NCBI GenBank assembly: GCA_963921825.1
Contig: OY997593.1
Location: forward strand, 70,106,039 to 70,170,038
DNA: 64,000 bases
Source of the DNA: Erodium maritimum
Taxonomy: Eukaryota; Streptophyta; Magnoliopsida; Geraniales; Geraniaceae
Direction: 5' to 3'
The notes below the pieces were generated by a model. That model made no database searches. It was not told the origin of the DNA and saw nothing but the letters and a program-made list of their open reading frames with translations. How positions within the stretch are numbered: the first letter of the stretch is position 1; each line of letters opens with the position of its first letter. Shown one piece after another: positions 1-11,927 of the stretch. Both the position numbers and the translations under genes were made by a program.

Positions 1-696
1 AGTGGGGGTGTCAGGATTGGAGAGCCAAGTACTCCTCCACAGGTTAAGGAGTCAAGGGTGCAGGGGCAACAAGACTACTATAGGGAGGAGGAGGCGCCGA
101 CTGGGTGGCTCCCCAGGGAGATGTCTCCATCCCTGTCGGGGAAGAAGCGAGGTGAGGGGGAGGAGGAGCCTGAAGAGGAGACAGGATCCACAGAATCGGG
201 GGAAGCAACGAATGTAGTGGCGGGGGTGGCAAGCACCCCCGCCTCCAGGAATGAGAGTCTGGAGACCCAGGAAGGGATTGGTCGACTGTATCCCCTTCCT
301 GGCAGTTTGGTGCCATTGGTTCTGCCAACAGTCGATGAGATACTTCCCTGCCACTTCGGGGTCAACATTCCCGCGTTCTGGAGCCCTACACTTATCATTC
401 AAGGGAGGACGACGCACGCTGACATACTGGGGGAGGTATCGGTCCACCACTGTTCGATGTTCAACTGATTTGCTCGATCAGTATTGATGGTTGAAGCATA
501 CTGTATCGGTGTCCTTGGATGCTACCGCAGTCAACCCCCCGACCGCCTCTATGCATATGAGCACAATTCATTTCTCAACACTTCTGGTTATTTCCTTTTG
601 AATTATTGCATTTTCTTTGTAAGGGGTTCGTCGACAGACGAACACCCAGGTACTTTTAATTATTAATGATATTTTCAGTTCCTCTAAAAAAATGCT
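1..696 (+). mobile_element. 3' part of a LINE-type retroelement, entering from the left edge
   Basis: The stretch ends in an A-run near 687-693 after an AT-rich tail, the usual 3' end of a plant non-LTR element. Its last ~400 bp reappear in reverse complement at 50226-50690 with clearly matching blocks (the phrase around the 'ccttggatgctaccg' block at 511-525 and the 'acttcggggtcaacattcccgcg' region), so this is a dispersed family with at least two inverted copies in the window. A 136-codon open frame at 58-468 is acidic and low-complexity and matches no family I recognise; I do not call it a gene. The element starts outside the window. Confidence 0.6.
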
Positions 697-741
697 TACA
701 ATTAAAAAAAAATCAATAGATTATAGCGAATTAAGCTTGTT

Positions 742-3140
742 TTTTTTTGAAATGGGTAACCGGAGACTTTCATTAATACCAAATGGTAATCAAACAGGAT
801 GAGGCGTGACCGCCTCGGGTTCCAGATATTTGTCCGGGCCGACCGTAACAAGCTCGGCGGTCATGGACCCATAATATTAGCCCACTTGATATCGTGGGCA
901 ACAACTCAAGACAACTCCCTACCGTCGTTCCAACATAACGAGGGAAAATAAACCAAGTTCTAAAATCCGCAAGGAGTAAAGCATCCCAACAAAAATATAA
1001 ATAATAACAATAAACAGAAATAATTGGTGTTGATACTGCAGGCTGGCTGGGACCTCCCAGGAGTGGCTGTCCCGGGTCTGTAGGTATAGTCTGGGACCGA
1101 CTCCACCCACCCCTGCTGGGGCAGATCATTCCTCCATCGGAGGCCGCTGGACCTCCGCTCCGTCTGCTCGATCCGTCCACTGAAAGGGCGGGTACCAGGG
1201 TTGCGGCTGGGTAATCGGATCTCCCCTCTGCTTCTTTGTCTCCGATGGGCGTGCATACATCGAACCACTTTTGGTCTTCAGAGTGGTCATCTTGACTTTG
1301 CCTCGGCTGGGCCCACCTTTCCCTAGACTCTCCTGGGGGTCCGTCTGATAGCCCCGTGGATCTGTCTCCCCTCCCTCCCTCATCATCGCATTGTATCCGG
1401 GGGCAGCTCGGATCACAGGGCGGATGTTAGCCAGGTAGTCAGGCTTTGTGGACTTGGGGGCGGTGTGGGTGCTCCATGGACACCCCCTACAAAATATTGG
1501 TCAACCATTCCCAGTTAACCTTAGCCAGGTAGTCAGGCTTCGAAGTGCCTGTAGTGGACGATTCAGCGCCCATGGTGATTTCCCTAGAACGGACCATAGA
1601 GTTCAGGGTGAGATCACTCAGACGGTACGTGATCGCCGGGTGTGATGCTGGGGGGTGCATTTCAGACCGTTTGCAGCAACCGGTCCACATCCAGGTCCCT
1701 CGGGACCAGGATAGAACTATCATATCGAATCTCCTACCGGCCAATCCCCACCAACGGGGTCTGGCAGTGCATTAACCTGTGTGTCAGCATGCCGCACCTG
1801 CGACAAATATCCACCACTCTTTCGTACTGTAGATCAATCACAACAGAGGAATCAGTACCTGGGAAGCGGAGTCGGGTTCTGCGCCGTAAGGGTCGAGACA
1901 GTTCCATACGAACCCTCATCCAAAGATGCCTATCCTCCCGTCGGACCGACGGGATTGGGGCTGACAGGATTTGCGTGCCTACGCTGCCCGCAACGAGACC
2001 CCGGATGTAGCTATTTCTGGCTCCTCCCGGTATATTCAATGCCCTGACCCCGAGTTCCACATGATTGAAACTGATCTCTTCCGCCCGATCGAATCGCCGA
2101 AGCGGTTCAAGGAGGAGGGGATATCCCTTAAAGCTCCATGGACCCCTATGGCGGATGTCTTCCATGATCTTGGCTGACGGGAAGTGGTAGCCCGTGACGT
2201 CGGGAGACATGAACTCCACCTGAATCCCCGTAACCTTCCATTTCCGCAGCAGAGTCGCACAGACGATGTGTTGATTGTGTGATCGATCCCCAGCGACCTT
2301 CGCTGCAAGGGAGAATTCGTAGGAACCGGACGTAAAGAGTGGAACCCCCTCGTCCGACACCACCAGCTCGTCGTCCTCATCCTCCCAATCCGGGATCGGG
2401 GATATACGGCTTGCCTGGATCTCCGAAGACGACCCCGATGGCCTGCTAGCACTCGAACAGTTAAGGCTAGAAGTCTGCACCCGCTCCGCCGGAGGGAGGC
2501 GGCGAGGAACCATCAGAGAAGGGGTTGGCCGTGGGAGATTGGTGAGATCCCGCTGTATCTCCCTCGACGTGGATGAGTGTCCGGCAAAAGGCGGAAAGGG
2601 CACCAGTGGTTCTGGGGGCACGCCGATGGCCAGGGACGCTCCGACAGACAAGGACGCGCCCGGTTTGTCCTTCAGATCTACCGGAAGCGGCGGCACCCGA
2701 GGAGAGGTAGGATCCGTACCGAGCAGCGACAGAGGGGCGGCGGCGCGACCGGCATCTTGTTGGGTGAAGACCTCGAGGTCACAAGAGACCTCTACATGTG
2801 GGTGGATCTGGTCGGGGTGACCATTTCCGGCACGTGAGGGCGGTGGGTAGGGAGATCCAACATCGGAGAAGCAGAAATGGTCGAGGGCGACGTCGGAATG
2901 GCTCTAGTGGCGGTGGTGAAGTCGTTGGTGCAGACGACCAGGCTCCGAGTTCGTGGCGAAAGAGGCCAGAAGCGCGGTTGGGGAACGTCGGGTTGTAGGG
3001 AAGAAGGCTGTGGGGACGGAGGTGGTGATAGGGATGGAAGCGGATGAACGACCGGGGCAGATGAAGACGGCGGCGACGGCGACCCTAATAGGATATGAGA
3101 GAACCTCAGAAGAGGTGTGTGGAGCGCTTTTGATTGTGAG
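742..3140 (-). mobile_element. ORF1-only LINE-type element (minus strand)
   Basis: On the minus strand the element runs from about 3140 to an A-tail at about 742-750 (a T-run on the plus strand followed by 'gaaatgggtaaccgg'). It contains a DUF4283/zinc-knuckle ORF1 (1734-2903) followed by roughly 1 kb of 3' region and the tail, with no room for and no trace of an endonuclease/reverse transcriptase ORF2. The tail motif is shared with the elements ending at 3665 and 48905. The 5' boundary is approximate. It is either a non-autonomous ORF1-only derivative or a LINE that lost ORF2 by internal deletion. Confidence 0.65.
1734..2696 (-). pseudogene. LINE ORF1 relic: DUF4283 domain plus CCHC zinc knuckle
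   Basis: The minus-strand frame is open from 2903 to a TAG at 1734-1736, but has no ATG near its start (the codon at 2694-2696 is GTG), so the natural start is lost or lies upstream in another frame. The N-terminal third is proline/serine-rich. The middle has the DUF4283 fold pattern (a charged core followed by 'MEDIRHRGPWSFKGYPLLLEP'-like sequence). The C-terminus carries a zinc knuckle of spacing CX2CX4HX4C (CRRCGMLTHRLMHC) just before the stop. Such proteins are the nucleic-acid-binding ORF1 products of plant L1-type LINEs. The protein ends soon after the knuckle, shorter than usual. It is not expected to be a host gene. Confidence 0.7.
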
Positions 3141-3144
3141 GTAA

Positions 3145-3660
3145 GCTTGTTTGTTAAAATCCTTTGTAACTTTGACAATCAAAATCCGAGTCACAAATAT
3201 AAAAGGCAAAAAACAATCTACCATAATATTATTATTAGCTCAAAAAACATTACACAATATATCAAAGAGGAATCCAAATACATTTTTTTTTTCCTGAAGA
3301 TAAGATATGATATTTGAAAATAGGTAGAATATAAATGTCACATCACCATGGTCTAAGAGATTTTATTATCTGCGCTCGTCTACATACAAATTCAATCCAC
3401 CACCTCAAAAACATCATGTCCGACAAGGTTAATTTGTTGGATAGCATACACAATATCCAAAATCCAAACAACAAACAAACACTTTTTGGCTCACTAACCA
3501 TCCCATTTGAGGAATAATAGATAACATATATGTAGTTCGTGCTTAGTGAATCAAAAGGGATCCAAAACATCAAATCAAAAAAGAAAAGGAAAAAAAGAGA
3601 GATGACAATTAAAAAAAATGCATAATCATGTGAAATTGGGCAATAATGTTTCAATAGCTA
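3145..3660. other. AT-rich spacer, no gene seen
   Basis: AT-rich sequence with short A- and T-runs between two LINE tails. The open frames here are short, low-complexity and overlap on both strands. I see no domain, RNA gene or clear repeat. Confidence 0.5.
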
Positions 3661-3664
3661 AGAT

Positions 3665-4290
3665 TTTTTTTTTGAAATGAGTAATCGGAAAAGTGTATTA
3701 ATGAATGAAATAAGCCATACAAGGTAGGACGTAAAAGTCCTGGGCTTCAGATATGTGTCCTGGTTTTCCGTAGTCAATTCAACGCTCATGGACCCGTAGA
3801 AAAATACTGCTTTGGATCGCAGATACTAACTTAGGACATCTCCTTACCGACATTTCAAAGGAACGAAACGAGAAATTTAAACGACCTAAAAAACAAATCC
3901 TAAAACAGTACGTAAATCGAAACCAAGCTAACCAAGCTAACCAACCCTAACGAACCATACAAGTCCTTATTGAAGCAGAAAGCGTCAAAACAGGGATCCT
4001 ACGGTGGTGCCCTCCTTTCTTCCTCCCTGTGCTAGGATGTCGTGGAGAACTGCACCCCCTTAGCGGACCTCCCCCCGGATCCCAAACTCACTTGTCAGTT
4101 ATCTGATATTCACCGGAAACGGGGAGCATCTGAGGGACGGAGTGGAAACCTCTTCGCGTGAGAGGACGACGGCCCAAATGAGGTGGATCAGCGGAGACGA
4201 CGACGAAAACAACCATGACAACGAGTGATGTTCAACGACAATGTAAGAAGAAGAAAGACGGAATAGGATTTTTCTTTTTGGTAGCTAGGG
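3665..4290 (-). mobile_element. 5'-truncated LINE tail (minus strand)
   Basis: It begins on the plus strand with a T-run followed by 'gaaatgagtaatcgg' and 'tgtattaatgaat', matching the 3' tail of the element ending at 742. The shared part also includes the 'gctcatggacccgta' block. No ORF1 remains, so it is a short 5'-truncated insertion, the normal outcome of target-primed reverse transcription. Its right edge is uncertain; it lies about 200 bp upstream of the first CLE gene's TATA box. Confidence 0.55.
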
Positions 4291-4492
4291 TTTTTCCTTT
4301 TACTCGAAGATGTTATTTATTAATGAGGAAAAGGAGTTCATCCAATAGCTATGAACTAGTTGTCTCGAGTTCATAAGCTACAAATTGTTCCAAAATAACT
4401 TTACTTTTTCACTATAGAAATAAGGACAATAGTTTATAATGGAAGGTATGTCGCTGTCCACCAACAATGATATATACTCCTAATTCGTTTCC

Positions 4493-4500
4493 TATAAATA
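4493..4500 (+). promoter_or_regulatory. TATA box of the first CLE gene
   Basis: TATAAATA lies 97 bp upstream of the CLE start codon at 4598, a normal distance allowing a leader of about 65 bases. It stands in an otherwise uneventful AT-rich stretch. Confidence 0.65.
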
Positions 4501-4597
4501 GGAAATAATAACTTGTTCATAGACAAGCTATTTCACACTTAGTACACTTGTTTACATCTTTTAGCTCCTATATACAAGCCATATATCATCCATTTCC

Positions 4598-4861
4598 ATG
4601 GCTTGCACAACTTGTAGCCGAGTGATTCCACTTATGTTGATCGTTTTTGCAATGTTCTTGGTGAGTTCTCGAGCGCGGATTCTCCACGGGAAGCCTATTG
4701 CAACGAGTGTCAGCAGTATCCATAGTCAAATTTTGTTTAGTAGACTGGGCTTCGATTTGCCTGAACTTAAACATCAAACAAAGATCATGTCGACTATGGA
4801 TAATGTTCACGTAGGGTCGGATAGATTGTCGCCCGGGGGACCGGATCCTCACCATCACTAG
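4598..4861 (+). CDS. CLE peptide hormone precursor, CLE1-7 type
   Basis: An 87-residue single-exon precursor. Residues 1 to about 26 form a hydrophobic signal peptide (LMLIVFAMFLVSS core), followed by a poorly conserved linker and a CLE dodecapeptide at the very C-terminus, residues 76-87: RLSPGGPDPHHH. CLE peptides are cut from secreted precursors, their prolines at positions 4 and 7 are usually hydroxylated (position 7 often arabinosylated), and they signal through CLV1/BAM-type receptor kinases in meristem, root or nutrient responses. The motif is closest to the Arabidopsis CLE1-7 class (RLSPGGPDPRHH in CLE1, from memory). The stop codon follows the last His directly, so no C-terminal extension needs trimming. 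The specific role cannot be told from sequence. Confidence 0.93.
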   Translation: MACTTCSRVIPLMLIVFAMFLVSSRARILHGKPIATSVSSIHSQILFSRLGFDLPELKHQTKIMSTMDNVHVGSDRLSPGGPDPHHH

Positions 4862-5690
4862 CTGCTTGGAGCAAAAAGAAGGGAATAAAATGTGGGTTTC
4901 TGTGACCTTGGCTTAGTGTGGTATGGGTCATGAAAGTATGGTTGTGAAGGCCAGCATGACACAATTGGTTTCACAAGCATATATATTGTAACTATACATA
5001 CATTTTGTCATGCAATTTTATTGATCACAGATCATATGTTTTGTTTGGTTTCTCGTTACATGGTATCTTTTTCGTCGACTTTGACTATTTACGAAGAAAC
5101 AAAATTGTATGGAATATTTGGACCTTTTCATCACTTACCTGATATACAACAATAAAAGATGTAAAAATTGCACCTTTTAGTAAAAAGAACTTTTTAGTGA
5201 TAAAAATTCCAATAAATTTATAGTTGATGTTAGTTATAGCATATTAGACGTTAAAAACTTGTATGTTCGACGATCATTGTAGACCGATTCGACCACGATT
5301 TGTGCGTGAAATCGGTTGAAAAGACTAAATTTTAGCGTTGAATCATCGTATCTCAGTCATTTTCACACGTCGAATCGGTCTCTTTACGAAAGACTGTGTG
5401 TGATTTTGTAAACATCTGTAGATGTCGTTTCTATGACAAAGGCTTTGACCAGTAGTTTCCGCGCGCGACACTGGTACGTATCTGCACGGAGATTCTGCCT
5501 TGGCTTGCGAAATTTTGCACTTGCTGTTGAATCAACCGAATTTATTTGAATAAAATAAAATAAATAAATAACAATTTGAAGTCATTTTTTGTTATAAAAT
5601 GCCTTTCAAATTTTTTTTCCATACCATCATCTATTTCATTGCTCTGTACACAATTATCCCGAGAATGTGTATGTTTTTTTTTTTATTGTT
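4862..5690. other. Intergenic, CLE 3' flank and 5' flank of the Harbinger relic
   Basis: AT-rich. The first part is presumably the CLE 3' UTR. From about 5160 onward the sequence probably belongs to the Harbinger element whose transposase relic begins at 5692, but I could not find its left terminal inverted repeat. Confidence 0.4.
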
Positions 5691-5802
5691 GATGGATTCT
5701 TTTAGTGGTGATGAGTTTGATCCAACCACAATTGACTATGTGGCGTTACAAGAGATAACTCGGGAGGCAGAGAATGAGATGGTGTAGTCATTATGGACTA
5801 CA

Positions 5803-5807
5803 GTTAA
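5803..5807. repeat. Target-site duplication GTTAA, left copy
   Basis: The matching copy is at 8491-8495. The duplication brackets the solo LTR exactly and lies within the Harbinger coding frame. Confidence 0.88.
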
Positions 5808-6689
5808 TGTAAGAACCGCCCCCGGTCGATCCCGTTCGAACCGGAGGTTTTCGGCGAAAGTTGACTTTTTGCCGAAAAAGTCAACCGATGACTCCGGGAG
5901 TCATTCGGGACCTTTCCGGGGCCCAAAAAAGCTTAGCCGGCGTTACGGTTAGCTTAGTTGGGCCCTTTCCTTTCCTATGACTGTAATATTGAGAAAAGTC
6001 AACCCGGACCTTTTATCGGTCAAACGCGGTCCGTTTAAGAACTAAATCCGATTAACTATTTGTGTTGGAATTAGTTGAACTAGGAGTGGTCCCCAACATG
6101 GACATGTGTCCATATTTTCTTGGAAGGGAAGAAATGGGTCTAAAAGACCCATTTATCCCTCTTGGTATGCCTTGAAGGGATAAGAGTAAGGAGGGGCATA
6201 TTGGGGGTTTCAACCCTAGGTTAAAGGCACAAATAACAAGAGTAATTCAGCTCATTTGTGCCTCTTGACAGATTTTGGAGAGAGAGAAGGGAAAAGAAGA
6301 GCTTTAGAAACTTGAGGAAGAAGAAAGGAGAAAAATGGTGGATTTTGGGGCTTGGTTTCTACTCTAATCTCATCAAAAACATTGGATTCATCTTCTACAC
6401 TCTATTTCCAAGGTAATCATCTAGCTCTTTTTCGTTTTTATGTATTTTGAGTTCATGGGTTTTGAAGAAAACATGAAGAACTTGGTTGGGTTTGAAGCTT
6501 TGATGGTGGATGTTGATTTTTGGTAAAGGAAAGGAGTTAGATGATGTTTTAGCTTGGTTTTGGAGTAGTTTTGATGAAACCCCTTTGTGGGTATTTATTT
6601 GCTCAAGCTTTGGGTCTGTTTTGGAGTTTTGAGGTTTCATCAATGGAGGTTTTGAGAAGATTTTCGCAGGAAACGAGTTGGGGAAGAAG

Positions 6690-6930
6690 TACTCTGGTCT
6701 GGCACGAGACGGAGCACGAAGATGGTCAGGTTCCGGCACGGAACTCAGCACGGAACGGGCTTGGTCCCGGCACGGCACGCCACACGAACCGTGTTTGGTT
6801 CCGGGTTCCGGGCCGGTTTGTGACACGCGTCGAGTCTCGTTCCGGGCCGGGCTGTGGCACGGGTTGGTTCGGGTACCGGGCCGGTACGCTGCATGGGCCG
6901 GGTCGGATTCCGGGCCAGTGGGCCATCCGA
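6690..6930 (+). repeat. GC-rich imperfect repeat cluster inside solo LTR A
   Basis: Many short, diverged copies of 'ggcacggaac', 'ccggcacgg' and 'ttccgggccg'-like words, ending in a palindromic 'gggcc...ggccc' region. The equivalent place in LTR copy B carries a different repeat with 'tcacggagccgtga' palindromes, so this segment varies between copies. Confidence 0.6.
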
Positions 6931-7227
6931 ATTGGGCCTCGTTTCGGCCCACTTTCCTTTTAGCCTATGTTGGACTTTCGGGCTTAATTTAGTTGTTTCT
7001 CGTTCTTAACGCAACTGAATTAGTATTGATTCGAGTATTTAATTGTGATCCAAGGCTTTAGACCCGAGATCGACGGAGGAGGAGACCCGAGGACATCGTG
7101 ACGTAGAGGAGGAAGCGAGCCACGACGTCAGCAGCTAGGAGTTGAGATCTGTTTACTTTTGAGGTAGGGAACGTAGCGAATACCGGTTTAATTACGGAAA
7201 GTTACTAGTATGCTTGCAATATGATAA

Positions 7228-7365
7228 TAATAATCGGAAAGGTCCTAGTTCACATATATGATGTGATTCACTAGAATAACCGCTTTCAATTACATTAATA
7301 ATCGGACGAGTCTTAGTTTGCATGTAGGATGTGATTCACTAGAATAATCGCTTTCAATTCTTTGG
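7228..7365 (+). repeat. ~75-bp tandem duplication inside solo LTR A
   Basis: Two successive copies share the phrases 'atgtgattcactagaata' and 'cgctttcaatt'. The same doubled block is present in reverse in LTR copy B near 12630-12770, but appears only once in copy C near 18845-18905. The duplication therefore marks a subfamily, not a single insertion. Confidence 0.65.
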
Positions 7366-9700
7366 AAATTGTCGTGCTGGTAGAATGGCCATGTCGAGCC
7401 TTAGGTTGTGTGCTGATTGAAATGTCTTGATCTTTGTTTGAGATGCATGATGTGTGACTTAGTGTCGATAAGATTAAGAATCATGTTATGATATACTCGG
7501 TGTAGCATGTTGTGGCTATGTGTGGGCAAGTGTGCCGTGTTTGATGTGATATGAACCTTGGTTTTGATATGATCGGGTGAGTGATAGACCGATTTGTGTG
7601 TTATGGTGTGTTGGCTTGGTTGGTATACCGTGGTCAAACTATGACATTGTGATGCGTGTTATTCTCTTGATTTGTGTTCCAAGAGGAGTTGTGTCCGGTA
7701 GAATACCTACACTAAGAGAGTATGTCGGTGTAGAGTATCGAGGACGAGGACGGTTTAACCATTACCCCGATGCTATGTGGTCCGGGAAGGCGTACGACCG
7801 AGGTATGTGCCGGTCTGTTATGCGTGAGGCCCCGATTCTACGTGACGGGAAGACGTCCGACTGAGGGATTTCCGGTCTGGGATGTTACCCCGAGTCTACG
7901 GGACGGGAAGATGTCGGGACCGATGCTCCGTGTTCTGGTACGATATAAATGGGATGGGCTGTGATAGTCGGTGATATTAGGAACGCTTGTACTAAGTTAC
8001 GTGTTGTTCTGATGTGTGTTATGTGCGTGTTGATTGGCTATGTGCACTATTTAAATTGTGATTGTAGTCTTGCGAGAGTGATTGGTGGTTGGTACCTGTC
8101 CCGTGGGCGTTGTTGATAGTTATACTTTGCTAGTATGCCCTAATTTGACGGTTACTCGTGGTATTGAACTGATGTTCATAACCTTAACTACTTTTCCTAC
8201 CGAGCGAAAGCTCACCCCTTACCTTGTTGTTTTTCAGGTGTTGAGCGGGATGTGTACTAGCTGGATGCTCGACGCTTGGGAGCTACCGAGGGTCCTAGGC
8301 TAGCTTGTCTAGAGACGTACTGTTATTTTGAACTATTTTACTACGTACTTTTTACCGAGCTGTTAACTCGTGTGGATATTTGGAAGTTTAATTCGTAATT
8401 TTGAGACCATTTTTCATTATTAAACTGTTTTTTTATTTAATGTTTTAGTCCACGTCTCGAGTCCGGTCAAACCGGATTTGGGGCGTGACAGTTAAGGAAG
8501 CTGGGGAACGGATCATGAACCCCATGCTGGTGAAGCATATTAAGAATTACATTTTCAGAGATCAGCACGATGCTCATGAGCGGCTTACGGACGATTACTT
8601 CATTGATCGGTGTTTATACAGGTGAAGCATGTTTCGTCTGCAATTCCGTATATAAAAGTTTGTTTTTTTTATGAAAATTTTAGCAAGCATAGCCGAATTG
8701 GACCCATCCTTCACCCAAAGAGAGGATTATCTTGGTCGTCCTGGGTTCTCCAATTACCAAAAATGTACTACCGTTATCCGGATGTTATGTTACGGTTCAT
8801 CAGCCGACAGCTTGGACGGGTATTTTTAAATGTTGGAATCTACAGCCCTCGAGTACATGCATCGGGTTTCTTTCGTAGTCATTAACGTGTTCGAGGATAC
8901 CTATCTCTGGAAGAGAGACGTTAATGATATTGCCCACCTATTGCGTTCCAAGTAAATGTGTGGGTTCCCCGGTTGCATCGACAGTCTTAAATGTGAGCAT
9001 TGGGCATGGAAGAATTTTTCCAAAAGCGCATCAAGGGCTTCATAAGCGGGGAGATCATCCTAACCTAAAGTTATGCTTGAAGCGGTTACGAGGCCCAAGA
9101 CCTGGTTTTTACACGCATATTTCAGTATGTAGGGGTCGAATAACGACATTAATGTCTTGAACCAATCATCATTATTTTCTCACGTACAACGAGGTGAGCA
9201 GCCACGAGTCGTGTTTCAAGGAAAAGGTCACGATTACAACACCCCTTACTACTTAACTGATGAAATATATCCTTCGTGGCCAACTTTTGTGCTCGGCATC
9301 ACAACTTCTAAAGAACGTGTTATGCGCACAGAAACAAGAGGTTGTGAATAAGGTTGTCAAGAGGGCTCTCGGGATTCCCCAAGTTTGATTTCATATCGTC
9401 ACTAGGCCGGCTCAAACTTGAGATAGCCGTAAATTGGTTATGATAATGAGAGTGTGCATCACCATGCACAATATGATTGTATATGATGAGCGTGATTCGT
9501 ATAAGGGTCATGTTGAACGACTGCACGATGAAGAACATATCTTACCCATCCATCTAGGGCTAATTCCTAGTTATGATATCATCTGAACCTACACAAGATG
9601 TAGTCGAGATGCCCATTTTCAGCTGAAAGAAGATCTTATAAAACACATTTTGACTTTGTTAAGAGGGCACGAGGTGGTCGTGGATGAAGATGATGTGTAG

Positions 9701-10275
9701 GCTACACCTTTGTTGTATTTCAGTTTACTTTTGTTGCATGTCGGTTAACTTTTTTTGTATTTTCTTATATTTTAAAATTAGTTCATGGTTATGTCCCTTT
9801 TTTCATCATGTGTACATTTCTTCTTGCTCATGCGTTCGAGCTTGCGTTCTTGGAATCCTGGGAAACATTCGGTCATACTATCAATGATTCAGAGGTAGAC
9901 TCCTCACGGAGAAACGAGTAAGGCCTCGCTCTCTTTTCTCTGTTATTGCAAACGCCTAAAATGTGGTTGGATTCACGATCCAATCTTTAACTGAAAAAAT
10001 CATGATATTCTTTTTTAACTCTGAGGGAGAGATGGAAGTTATTAGAGTAAGAGAACTGTGGGCCTTCTACGATATGATATTGCTCCTAATGCCACTACCA
10101 CCAAGGACCCAACCAGAGTTTTTGTGTTTTCGCTCAATCTGAATTTCAATATGAGCTTTTGACATCCCGGTAGAAGCTAGGACCTCCCAAGTGCGAGCAT
10201 TCATCGTCTCAAATCTTGGACAAGACTTAGAAATCAGTTGAGTAAATCTGCCGAGAGCTCTTAGCATTATCCGAG
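9701..10275. other. Spacer between Harbinger relic and LINE relic
   Basis: Starts with what is likely the 3' flank of the Harbinger element. There is no convincing coding sequence, and no terminal repeat was found that would close the Harbinger element. Confidence 0.4.
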
Positions 10276-10279
10276 AATG

Positions 10280-11645
10280 GTACACTTTCCTCTGGCTTGG
10301 GGTGGAGATGGACGCTACAAGACCACTCTGTTGCCACCTCATGTTGCAGGTTGATGTGGGTGCCAAACCACTCAAAGTCCGATTGGAGTATGAGAAGCTA
10401 CCAGAATTTTGCTACGGTGCGGCCGTCTTGGCCATTAAATTAAATATTGCACTGCTTTCCTTCCGAGGGTGGACCGGTTTTCACACAAATACAGGGACTC
10501 GCTCCGAACTCCTCCCCTAGTCCAGGTGGAAGCCGGAATGTTATGCCAACTCCTTCCCCTACTATGCCTTCCCAGGCCCCTGAAATGGATTAACCTATTT
10601 TCTCTAACCTGGTTTGCCAATTAATGTAACAGGTGCACAGGAATAACACCAGCTCAATCTGTTGATCGTGTATGATGCACCGATCATCGATAATAGGAGC
10701 CGACTCCATAATGAAGTTGAGTTCGCCTAAAGATAAATACTCCAACCCCCCCCCCCCCCCCCCCCTTCCGGAGGTAATGTTGAAGGATTGGGGATGTAGG
10801 AAGGGATCAGTAGTATCTTCCCTATCCCCGTACACACCATCATGTTCCCAGTCCTGCCTAACCAAGAAACATCCCCGTCTACTGAGGATTGTGCGGACAG
10901 GAAGCAGAAGGATGGGGGTAGAACAGGGCTCTTAAGGACAGAGGTCCACAAACAGGATAAGGTACCCCGACCTCATCATGTTCATCATATTCTCCAGCAC
11001 GAGATCTTAACTGGTTTTTAGCAGAAGAAGACCTTCGTCCCTCCCGACATCAGACCACACATGGAGCATCAAAGAAGACAACAGGTCAAGAGATTACCCA
11101 GGAGAACAAAGAATCTCAAGACCCTGACCAGGAAAAAGGGAACCAAGAATTTGGAGATAACAGCTATTTCAAGGAAGTAGGCCTTCGTGCCAATGGACAT
11201 GGACCATAATGTGCAAGCAGCCCTACAAGACCTTACACTCCCAACTTTGACGAAGGCTTGCAAACAGCCTTGTCGGGAGTTATGATATGCCTTTGGGTCC
11301 TTGGGAGGTCGACAATGTCGGCCTCTCAAAATCCTTTTGGTTTCTACCAGGGGGATCAGGCTAACCAAGAGTACTTCCCGTCTGCTCCTACGACCCAAGG
11401 CAATCTTCGGAAATGGAATTTTGCTCCTTTGACTCACTTTTTGGCACGTATATTATATGCTTGGTTGTATCTACTTTGTCTTGTTGAGTACTCGAACTTC
11501 TTAGCCATATCTTCCGGTGTACCTGCCTACTTTTTAAGCGGGGACTTCCTGCTTTATCCATGATTTGTTTCGGGTTCGTCCTTGATGGTGGGTATTATAA
11601 TTTGCTACTTGGATGAAGGAATAACAACCCCTTTATAAAAAAAAT
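10280..11645 (+). mobile_element. LINE-type relic with DUF4283/zinc-knuckle fragment
   Basis: A plus-strand frame around 10300-10425 reads as the end of a DUF4283 protein ('DATRPLCCHLMLQVDVG...KPLKVRLEYEKLPEFCYG'), the stretch that normally leads into the zinc knuckle; the second Cys of the knuckle and beyond are lost. After about 1.1 kb with no ORF2 the element ends in an A-run at about 11637-11645, a LINE-like 3' end. A run of 20 C sits at 10746-10765. It is another copy of the ORF1-without-ORF2 type, in decayed form. The 5' end is unclear. Confidence 0.55.
10746..10765 (+). repeat. Poly-C tract of 20
   Basis: An uninterrupted run of 20 cytosines inside a LINE relic. Comparable C or G runs occur at 45210-45232, 48314-48347 and 49944-49959. 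Confidence 0.9.
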
Positions 11646-11927
11646 ATGTAGCAAGCTAATGGGCAGTTTGAGCTACAACTCATTAATCTTTCCTTAGACC
11701 TAGACCTATGTTACGACTAGCCTCAACTATATTATGAATTCTCTTTTTATATATGTAATTATAAGGTTTTTTTTAAACGACAAACAGATACGTGCATTAA
11801 TACAAATCAAAATATTACAAAATAAGGGCAAAGGCCCTGTGCTCCAGAATATTGTCCGAGCCCCCCGTAGGCGACCCAGCTCTCATGCACTTGTAGAACT
11901 AGTATACTTTTCATCGCAGACACAAAT

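Larger units (their letters stand above)
5808..8490 (+). mobile_element. Solo LTR, family 1 copy A, with TSD GTTAA
   Basis: A 2,683-bp sequence starting TGTAAGAACCGCC and ending GGGGCGTGACA, flanked on both sides by GTTAA (5803-5807 and 8491-8495). TG...CA ends plus a perfect 5-bp duplication, and no internal gag-pol, define a solo LTR left by recombination between two LTRs. It sits inside the Harbinger transposase relic. Internal features include a GC-rich imperfect repeat cluster at about 6690-6930, a tandemly duplicated ~75-bp block near 7228-7365, and another repetitive stretch at about 7690-7930. Opposite-strand relatives lie at 11928 and 17532. It is probably a Ty3-type LTR, but no coding sequence proves this. 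Confidence 0.9.
5692..9700 (+). pseudogene. PIF/Harbinger transposase relic, split by a solo LTR
   Basis: The coding sequence lies in two pieces, 5692-5807 and 8491-9700. When the inserted LTR and one copy of its 5-bp target duplication are removed, the reading frame continues across the junction. Recognisable family features are the 'HERLTDDYF' block, 'LCYGSSADSLDGY' (near 8795), the first catalytic block 'GFPGCIDSLKCEHWAWKN' (around 8965-9015) and the second, 'GSNNDINVLNQSSLF' (around 9135-9175). These match the better preserved copy at 61096-62361 block for block. Many in-frame stops and frameshifts are present, so it is dead. Terminal inverted repeats were not found. Confidence 0.85.
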
